From Herpetosiphonaceae bacterium (GTDB lineage Bacteria; Chloroflexota; Chloroflexia; Chloroflexales; Kallotenuaceae), in contig JASKZZ010000294.1 of NCBI GenBank assembly GCA_030147335.1, positions 1-6,080 of the forward strand: 6,080 nucleotides of DNA, read 5' to 3'. The notes below the pieces were generated by a model, which did no database searches, was not told the origin of the DNA, and saw only the letters and a program-made list of their open reading frames with translations. Of the stretch, positions 1 to 4,745 are shown piece after piece; position 1 is the stretch's first letter, and every line of letters starts with the position of its first letter. A program made the translations under genes and the position numbers.

Positions 1-502
1 CGAGTGGACACAAACAATCGAGCGGATGGAGTTGCTGCGTCCGGGTGATGACACTGGTGTGGGCGCGCGGTATCGTACGTTTGAGCGGCAGGGAATGCAA
101 GCTAATCGAGCGCCCGGTCAGCCAATTACTGCTGGACTACCTGTAGTGACTGTCTGTGAAGTTCGTGAACTTTGCCCATGCTACCGGCTGGTATGGCATG
201 CACGCACAGAGCAAAAACCGACGATGTCGGCAGAGCTTTCGATTGATCTCAGTAGCAATGAACAAGGTGGTACCAGACTCGTCCAGCGAATAGCGCTGCA
301 TACGTCAAAGCCATACGATATGCTCAATAAGCTACGTAACCCTACCGATCCTGTGGTGTGGAAAGCGCAGCTACGAGCACAATGGCGAGCGGGTTTACGG
401 AATATCAAGGATGTTATAGAGGCCGAAGCGCTTCAACGTCAGCGTCAGACCGAGGCTGCCACGGAACATTCCGAGTTGCAATCTCACGAGCGTTACGCCT
501 AG
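1..502 (+). CDS. SRPBCC (START-like / polyketide cyclase-type) family protein, N-terminus cut by window edge
   Basis: The frame is open from the first base (first full codon at 2) to the TAG at 500-502, so 166 residues are visible and the true start lies upstream. The Met at 26 is probably internal, because the eight residues before it (EWTQTIER) read naturally as the 'decision' segment of an SRPBCC fold, where the visible part starts with a strand and continues into MELLRPGDDTGVGARY. Further family-like segments are the strand VCEVRELCPCYRLVWHA, the segment AELSIDLSSNEQGGTRLVQRI, and a C-terminal long helix running from about WKAQLRAQWRAGLRNIKDVI to the end. SRPBCC proteins form a helix-grip cavity that holds hydrophobic ligands; many small bacterial members have no assigned substrate, and none can be assigned here. 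No signal peptide or membrane segment is visible in this part. The gene is followed 34 bp later by a good intrinsic terminator, so it ends its transcription unit. The family call is by pattern recognition from the sequence. Confidence 0.7.
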   Translation, partial: EWTQTIERMELLRPGDDTGVGARYRTFERQGMQANRAPGQPITAGLPVVTVCEVRELCPCYRLVWHARTEQKPTMSAELSIDLSSNEQGGTRLVQRIALHTSKPYDMLNKLRNPTDPVVWKAQLRAQWRAGLRNIKDVIEAEALQRQRQTEAATEHSELQSHERYA

Positions 503-536
503 TCCTAGTAGACATTTGACTCATACCACTCGTTGC

Positions 537-570
537 GGCGCTCGTTTAACGACGAGCGTCCTTTGTTTTT
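537..570 (+). terminator. Rho-independent terminator after the SRPBCC gene
   Basis: The arms GGCGCTCGT (537-545) and ACGAGCGTC (552-560) form a 9-bp stem with one G-U pair around the six-base loop TTAACG. The stem is followed by CTTTGTTTTT (561-570). It sits 34 bp after the stop codon at 500-502 and points the same way as that gene. Confidence 0.75.
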
Positions 571-741
571 CCAAAAAATTTATCCGAGTAACGCTGAGCC
601 ACGGCGGATGCACACCCTCTTTCTGTCAAGATGATCAGTAATATGGTGTTTACGATGGTATATCGTACTTATTACGCGTTGATTATTTTATATACGAGTG
701 GTCATAGTATATTTCAGCCCAATAGTTTATGGTTTTTTACC
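571..741. other. AT-rich intergenic stretch upstream of the promoter, with an inverted repeat at 690-712
   Basis: I see no gene here. The second half (about 640-740) is clearly richer in A+T than the surrounding coding DNA, as expected of an upstream promoter region. It contains the inverted repeat ATATAC (690-695), 11-bp spacer, GTATAT (707-712). Its centre is about 41 bp upstream of the -35 box at 742-747, a reasonable distance for an activator-binding site. The arms are short and AT-rich, so chance is a real alternative. Confidence 0.35.
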
Positions 742-769
742 TTGACATTGATTTAAAACTAGCTAGAAT
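742..769 (+). promoter_or_regulatory. Near-consensus sigma-70 promoter
   Basis: The -35 box TTGACA (742-747) is a perfect match. It is followed by a 16-bp spacer and the -10 box TAGAAT (764-769, five of six). Transcription would start near 776. The spacer and -10 overlap the 8-bp palindrome CTAGCTAG (759-766). The only substantial downstream gene on this strand is the beta-helix lyase at 1224, which implies a leader of about 450 nt unless a small RNA or small protein is made first. Confidence 0.7.
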
Positions 770-794
770 ACGCCATATCAATCCAAGTTTGATT

Positions 795-809
795 GATGTT
801 TCAAACATC
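795..809. promoter_or_regulatory. Perfect 15-bp palindrome, candidate operator
   Basis: GATGTTT C AAACATC has 7-bp perfect arms around one central base. It lies about 20 bp after the predicted transcription start, a position where a bound repressor would block transcription. A second, offset inverted repeat (GTTTGA at 787-792 with TCAAAC at 801-806) overlaps it. The regulator is not identifiable from this window. Confidence 0.45.
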
Positions 810-851
810 CGAGATGATGTTCATGGGGTTCACTATTTATGACCGCACGCT

Positions 852-865
852 CAGGTACGTACCTG
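852..865. promoter_or_regulatory. Perfect 14-bp palindrome, candidate operator or RNA pairing element
   Basis: CAGGTAC GTACCTG is a perfect inverted repeat with no spacer, about 76 bp downstream of the predicted start. With no loop it is a poor RNA hairpin but a good symmetric DNA site for a dimeric protein. It may also arise by chance. Its sequence differs from the palindrome at 795-809, so the two would not be expected to bind the same protein. Confidence 0.35.
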
Positions 866-1066
866 TTCATGCCAATTCTATATTCTGCATTCCACTCTTC
901 GCCCCACCCTGGCATCAAGCAGTCTCATCGTATCCTGCCCCCCACGCACGCGTTGTATCCGAATATCGGTGCAATCAAACGTTTAGCTCACCCCACTTGC
1001 CGCAGCTCGGCTAAGCGGGTTACGTCGCTACACGGTTCTTCGGTACGGCCAACCCATGTTGTGCCC

Positions 1067-1127
1067 GCGCCGAACTGTGATTGGGAACGCGCCTCATAAA
1101 CGAGGCAACCGTTAGGAAGCGCGGCGC
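1067..1127 (+). other. Potential structured RNA element in the leader
   Basis: GCGCCG (1067-1072) can pair with CGGCGC (1122-1127) to close a domain containing the hairpin GCCTC (1091-1095) / GAGGC (1102-1106), with the six-base loop ATAAAC. An alternative closing helix, CCGCGC (1065-1070) with GCGCGG (1119-1124), overlaps the first, so two mutually exclusive folds are possible. There is no T-run after either fold. I recognise no known riboswitch class. The pairing was done by eye and no free energy was calculated. Confidence 0.3.
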
Positions 1128-1223
1128 TATGTTGCGTCACGCCGGTACGTATGGTGTTTCACTGTCGTTGTTGGCTATCACCCCTGATTGTTGATAGTTG
1201 ATAACAAAGCTTATTAGCTGCCC

Positions 1224-3509
1224 ATGTTGGCGAAAGTATCCATGATGATGAATCGTAAAGTAGCGCTGTTGACGGCAATTTGTGCAGTTGCCGCGATCAT
1301 AACCACTGTTCTCCTGTCCCGCGCAAGTATGGCTGCCAGCACCGGCTATTTCGTTAGCCCAACCGGAAACGATACGCAAAACGGCCTTTCGGCAGGCGCG
1401 GCGTTCCGCACAATCCAGAAGGCGGTTGACCTGGCACAGCCGGGCGACGTTATCAATCTGGCTCCTGGTACATACGCGCAGGACGTTATCTCCAAGCGCA
1501 ATGGCTCGTCCTCGGCACGCATCACCATTACCGGCCCATCAAACGCAGTTGTTAAGGGCGGTGGTCGAGCACGTGTAATTGAAATCAACCACGACAACAT
1601 TACACTTAACGGCTTCACGATCGATGGACAGTTCGGCGATGCCAATAGCCCGTCGGGATACCGTGATAAGCTGCTGTACGTTTTGGGCAAGCAGCCGCTG
1701 GACGGCGTATCTGGATTGCGTGTTACCGGCATGACGCTCAAGAACGCTGGTGGCGAGTGCATGCGACTGCGCTACTTCGCTAAGCAGAACGAAGTATCCG
1801 GCTCGTGGATTGGCCCTTGTGGCGTGCATGACTTCCGCTTCAACGGTGGCTCAAAGAACGGTGAAGGCATTTATATCGGCACCGCACCAGAGCAGCGCGC
1901 CGATGGTAAGAACCCGACCACTGACCCGGATTTGTCGAACAACAACCGCATTCACAGCAATGTCATCAACACACAGGGCAACGAGTGCGTGGATGTCAAG
2001 GAAGCCGCTACCGGCAACATCATTGAGAACAATAACTGCACCGGTCAGAAGGACCCTGAGTCAGGCGGTTTGGACTCACGCGGCAACGGCAACATTTTCC
2101 GCAACAACAATGTGTACGGCAATGTCGGCGCGGGCGTGCGATTGGGTGGTGATACATCTGCTGATGGTCTGAAGAACCTCGTGTATAACAACACGATCAA
2201 CGACAACAAGGCCGGTGGTATCAAGTTCCAGCGCACACCACAAACCCAGATCTGCGGTAACTCGATGAGCAACAATGTCGGTGGCAACGCGGTTGGCACG
2301 TACGGCTCGGATTATGTTCCTACAACGGCATGTTCCGGCACAACAACAGTGCCTGCTCCTACAGCAACACCAGTGCCTTCGGCCTCGCCGTCTTCAGCGC
2401 CAAGCCCGTCGGCAGCGCCTGCTCCGTCCGCTCCTTCCAACACGACACCTGTTGCCGGTGAGCTTGCGGTCACCCGCGTCCTGGCAAGCGGCCACGACGG
2501 CAACGTTCCGCAGAATACGGTAGACAACAACCTAAGCACGCGGTGGTCGGCACAAGGCGACTACCAGTGGATTTGGTACGACTTCGGCCAGCAGCACAAC
2601 GTGCAGTCAGTCTTGATCGCTTTCCACCGTGGCAACGAACGCGTCACTAGCTTCGACATCGAGGTTTCCGATGATGCGACAACATGGAAGCGCGTGTACA
2701 GCGGACGCAGCAATGGTGCGACTCTCGACCGTGAAACGTTCGACATTCCTGATACGAACGCACGCTACGTCAGCATTGTCGGTCATGGCAACACCGTAAA
2801 CAACTGGAACAGCTTGACCGAGGTCGATATTGTTGGTGGCGCTGCCCAGGTACAGACTACAGTACCAGCAGCACCAGCACCAGTTGAGCCAGCCCCGTCG
2901 GCAGCACCGGCACCGGTTGAAGCAGCACCAGCAGCACCAGCAGCACCAGCACCAGTCGAGCCAGTCCCGTCAGCAGCACCGGCACCGGTTGAGTCAGCAC
3001 CAGCAGCACCAGCAGCACCAGTCGCTGAAGCTCCTGCCTGCTTTGGCTACGCAGTGGACGGCAACGTGGCCTCGTTTATCGAAGCGGAAACCCACATGGC
3101 TCTCAGTGGTCGCTTCGAAGGAGCTGCGGATGGCGGTCGATCAGGCGGCGCGTTCATGACCATTCCCGGGGACGGTATGCGTGAGGATGGTGGTACCTTT
3201 GTCAGCTTCAACCTCAACGTGACCAACGGCGGCACGTTCCAGGTCTGGTTGCTGGGTCATGGTAATGACGGCAGCGCCGACAGCTTCTATGTACAGGTCG
3301 ATAACGGCTCACTCGTCCAGGCGAATGTGGAACAAGATGGTTGGGGCTGGAAGGATGCTGATAGCTCGGTCAACCTGAGCGACGGACAGCACACGCTCAA
3401 GATCATGAACCGCGAGGATGGATCAAGTGTCGATAAAATCCTGCTGGTCAAGAGCGACGACTACGAGCCAAACGGTCTTGGCGATGCAGCGCTGACACCC
3501 TGCCGCTAG
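1224..3509 (+). CDS. Secreted right-handed beta-helix polysaccharide lyase-like protein (PL9-like) with F5/8-type C and CBM6/35-like modules
   Basis: The protein has 761 residues. Residues 10-37 form a signal peptide (N-R-K, a hydrophobic core, then cleavage near SMA-AS), so it is exported. Residues about 42-370 form a right-handed parallel beta-helix: an N-terminal DUF1565-like part with PTGNDTQNG and PGDVINLAPGTY, then repeated N-rich turns such as ITLNGFTIDG (126-135), and the segment ECVDVKE (254-260). K259 is a candidate catalytic lysine by analogy with PL9 pectate lyases, where a lysine is the base; this is inference. A Thr/Pro/Ala/Ser linker (about 373-411) leads to an F5/8-type C (discoidin, CBM32-like) domain at 413-539. 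A Pro/Ala/Val/Glu linker (about 545-605) follows, then a CBM6/35-like module at 606-760 beginning near IEAE and ending in a VDKILL-type strand. C606 and C760 bracket that module and could form a disulfide. The likely role is to bind and cleave a uronic-acid polysaccharide outside the cell; the substrate is not proven. The ATG at 1224 has no visible Shine-Dalgarno. The ATGs at 1242, 1245 and 1248 are possible starts, giving a more typical short basic N-terminus, and GAAAG at 1231-1235 is a weak site for them. Confidence 0.85.
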   Translation: MLAKVSMMMNRKVALLTAICAVAAIITTVLLSRASMAASTGYFVSPTGNDTQNGLSAGAAFRTIQKAVDLAQPGDVINLAPGTYAQDVISKRNGSSSARITITGPSNAVVKGGGRARVIEINHDNITLNGFTIDGQFGDANSPSGYRDKLLYVLGKQPLDGVSGLRVTGMTLKNAGGECMRLRYFAKQNEVSGSWIGPCGVHDFRFNGGSKNGEGIYIGTAPEQRADGKNPTTDPDLSNNNRIHSNVINTQGNECVDVKEAATGNIIENNNCTGQKDPESGGLDSRGNGNIFRNNNVYGNVGAGVRLGGDTSADGLKNLVYNNTINDNKAGGIKFQRTPQTQICGNSMSNNVGGNAVGTYGSDYVPTTACSGTTTVPAPTATPVPSASPSSAPSPSAAPAPSAPSNTTPVAGELAVTRVLASGHDGNVPQNTVDNNLSTRWSAQGDYQWIWYDFGQQHNVQSVLIAFHRGNERVTSFDIEVSDDATTWKRVYSGRSNGATLDRETFDIPDTNARYVSIVGHGNTVNNWNSLTEVDIVGGAAQVQTTVPAAPAPVEPAPSAAPAPVEAAPAAPAAPAPVEPVPSAAPAPVESAPAAPAAPVAEAPACFGYAVDGNVASFIEAETHMALSGRFEGAADGGRSGGAFMTIPGDGMREDGGTFVSFNLNVTNGGTFQVWLLGHGNDGSADSFYVQVDNGSLVQANVEQDGWGWKDADSSVNLSDGQHTLKIMNREDGSSVDKILLVKSDDYEPNGLGDAALTPCR
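2871..3014 (+). repeat. Tandem duplication of a 72-nt unit coding the Pro/Ala linker
   Basis: Unit 1 (2871-2942) and unit 2 (2943-3014) are directly adjacent and differ at 5 of 72 bases by my alignment. They encode two 24-residue blocks of the type APAPVEPxPSAAPAPVExAPAAPA, with Ala to Val and Ala to Ser as the only residue changes. A partial third copy follows (APVAEAPA). The unit is internally repetitive (GCACCA runs). It is in frame and acts as a flexible spacer between the F5/8-type C domain and the C-terminal module. Confidence 0.9.
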
Positions 3510-3525
3510 TTCCTCGATACACGGC

Positions 3526-3562
3526 AACGACTCCTTCCGAAAGGAGGGAGTCGTTTTGTTTT
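3526..3562 (+). terminator. Strong Rho-independent terminator after the lyase gene
   Basis: A 13-bp stem (3526-3538 with 3543-3555, one T-G pair) carries a GAAA tetraloop (3539-3542) and runs into TTTTGTTTT. It starts 17 bp after the stop codon at 3507-3509. Read from the minus strand, the same hairpin lies 27 bp past the stop of the convergent dehydrogenase but has no T-run there, so it is a clear terminator for the plus strand only. Confidence 0.93.
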
Positions 3563-3581
3563 AACAGATGTGATGGCGGAG

Positions 3582-4658
3582 CTAGCTGAGTGTTGGCCAC
3601 ACTTCGAGCTTGGTTTTGACTCGCTTGATCACTTCGTCGGTGTAGTCGGTTGTGGTCGAGTGACCGCTGAGGTCGGCAGTACGAACGCCGTCGTACACCG
3701 CCTCCAGACACGACTCACTTATGGCGCGCGAGGCTAGCGTTGCCGCCTTACTATTAACAAAGTTGAGCAGCGACGCTCCGGCCAGAATCATTGCCAGCGG
3801 ATTGGCAAGGTTTTTGCCGAACAGCGACGGCGCAGTACCATGCGGCGCTTCCGCCATCACGACACACGGGTTGAGCTGGTCGTCAAACGACATAAGCAGC
3901 GACTCAGCGCCCGCGATCGAGCCAAACATTTGCATTACCAGATCCGACAAACAGTCGCCGTCGCGGTTAAGCGCAGGAATCACCAGCGGCTCGTCGCCAG
4001 CCGTCAGCAGCAGCGCGTAGGTCGCGTCGATCAGCTGCGGCGAGTAGCGAACATTTGGATGGCGCTCGTGGGCGGCGTCCATCTCTTCTTTGAGCATTCC
4101 TTCATAGATCGGACTGACGGTGTATTTTGGTCCGCCGAAGACCTTGCCGCCAACCCGCTGGGCATATTGAAAAGCATACTCAGCTACCATGCGACAGGTG
4201 CGACGACTAATTTTCTCGGTACGATACGCCCATTCGTCAAGTCCCTCGCCCTCGCGCCATTCTTTTGCGCCATAGGCATCGTCAACTGCCATACGCACAA
4301 CCGAGATCGGCGCAAATACGCCACCGACCGGACGAATGCCGGGGATGCGGCGTCCGGTTCGTAAAATCACGGTGCCGTCAATTGCTTTTCGCACAATCGC
4401 GTTCGGGCTGCCGACATCGTTTTTGGTTTCAGGCGTAATCGTCGCTGCTTTCAAACCTAGACCGCTGGCCTTCATTGCTGTTGCTGCCTCATGCACGACA
4501 CCGTTATTGGTTTCGCGCCGTTTTTCGAGGCTGAGATCGAAGCGTTGGAAGTTGACCTCGACCTTGGTTACTGCCGGGTCGAGTACTCGCAGCGCCTCCT
4601 CCAGCAGCTCCTGTCCTGTCTGGTCGCCTTCAAGCACCACAATCGTTGGGGTGGTCAT
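3582..4658 (-). CDS. Isocitrate/isopropylmalate family dehydrogenase, probably isocitrate dehydrogenase
   Basis: The protein has 358 residues, the usual length for the short bacterial and archaeal members of this family, and is cytoplasmic with no signal peptide. It would oxidise and decarboxylate a 2-hydroxyacid (isocitrate to 2-oxoglutarate) with a divalent metal and NAD(P). Aligned by eye with E. coli Icd, all substrate and metal residues are kept: S84, N86, R90, R100, R122, Y129, K178, D211, D235 and D239 correspond to S113, N115, R119, R129, R153, Y160, K230, D283, D307 and D311. The S-x-N-x-x-x-R pattern favours isocitrate over isopropylmalate. Oddities are the N-terminal GDQTGQE in place of the usual GDGIGPE, RMAVDDAY in place of the family's REN-type segment before Y129, and HGTAPSL (273-279) where NADP enzymes have Lys-Tyr after HGTAP. 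A homoisocitrate or related substrate cannot be excluded. The ATG at 4658 is supported by AAGGAG seven bases upstream. It lies 87 bp after the mannosidase gene on the same strand and converges with the lyase gene. Confidence 0.85.
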   Translation of the reverse strand: MTTPTIVVLEGDQTGQELLEEALRVLDPAVTKVEVNFQRFDLSLEKRRETNNGVVHEAATAMKASGLGLKAATITPETKNDVGSPNAIVRKAIDGTVILRTGRRIPGIRPVGGVFAPISVVRMAVDDAYGAKEWREGEGLDEWAYRTEKISRRTCRMVAEYAFQYAQRVGGKVFGGPKYTVSPIYEGMLKEEMDAAHERHPNVRYSPQLIDATYALLLTAGDEPLVIPALNRDGDCLSDLVMQMFGSIAGAESLLMSFDDQLNPCVVMAEAPHGTAPSLFGKNLANPLAMILAGASLLNFVNSKAATLASRAISESCLEAVYDGVRTADLSGHSTTTDYTDEVIKRVKTKLEVWPTLS

Positions 4659-4665
4659 CTATACG

Positions 4666-4671
4666 CTCCTT
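4666..4671 (-). promoter_or_regulatory. Ribosome binding site of the dehydrogenase gene
   Basis: On the minus strand AAGGAG lies 7 bases before the ATG at 4656-4658. This is a good match to the Shine-Dalgarno core and decides the start of the dehydrogenase. Confidence 0.8.
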
Positions 4672-4694
4672 GCTAATAATTGATACGGCTCCGC

Positions 4695-4703
4695 ATTGTA
4701 GCA
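4695..4703 (-). promoter_or_regulatory. Candidate extended -10 promoter for the dehydrogenase gene
   Basis: On the minus strand the sequence TGC TACAAT (extended -10, TGnTATAAT-type, five of six in the hexamer) ends at 4695. Transcription would start near 4688, giving a leader of about 30 nt before the ATG at 4658. No good -35 box sits 16-18 bp upstream, which is tolerated for extended -10 promoters. It suggests that the dehydrogenase need not rely on read-through from the mannosidase gene. Confidence 0.45.
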
Positions 4704-4745
4704 TAGGGTATTGAGCAAGCCTGAAAAACTCCCTTTAGCGAGATT

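Larger units (their letters stand above)
776..1223 (+). other. Long untranslated leader / intergenic region before the lyase gene
   Basis: No convincing gene is present. Open frames at 793-1014 (TTG start) and 839-1099 (ATG start) overlap each other, have no good ribosome binding site, and give compositions unlike real proteins. Elements seen are two perfect palindromes (795-809 and 852-865), a potential hairpin (1091-1106) inside a GC-rich part whose flanks can pair (1067-1072 with 1122-1127), a possible pairing of GGGTT (1017-1021) with AACCC, and a direct repeat GTTGATA GTTGATA (1190-1203) about 20 bp before the start codon. I compared it from memory with the cobalamin, c-di-GMP, TPP, SAM, glycine and guanidine riboswitches and found no convincing match. 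The leader may be regulatory RNA, or the real lyase promoter may lie closer and be hard to see. Confidence 0.4.

Noticed and set aside
679..708. TTGATT-18-CATAGT as a second promoter
   Set aside because: The hexamers are weak and the spacing long, and it is outclassed by the TTGACA/TAGAAT pair at 742-769.
1064..1090. CCCGC...AACTGT resemblance to the cobalamin riboswitch core
   Set aside because: The order of conserved blocks is wrong (GGGAA comes after rather than before), and no B12 box was found.
793..1099. Small overlapping open frames of 73 and 86 residues in the lyase leader
   Set aside because: They overlap in different frames, lack a good Shine-Dalgarno, start with TTG in one case, and have a His/Pro/Ser-rich composition with no recognisable domain. 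The stop of the longer one falls inside the predicted hairpin.
1091..1106. CTCATAA loop resembling a Met tRNA anticodon
   Set aside because: There is no T-loop GTTCGAATC, no acceptor stem of suitable length, and the stem is only 5 bp with a 6-base loop.
2830..3159. Open frame rich in Gln and His on the plus strand
   Set aside because: It is a shadow of the repetitive linker of the lyase gene in another frame.
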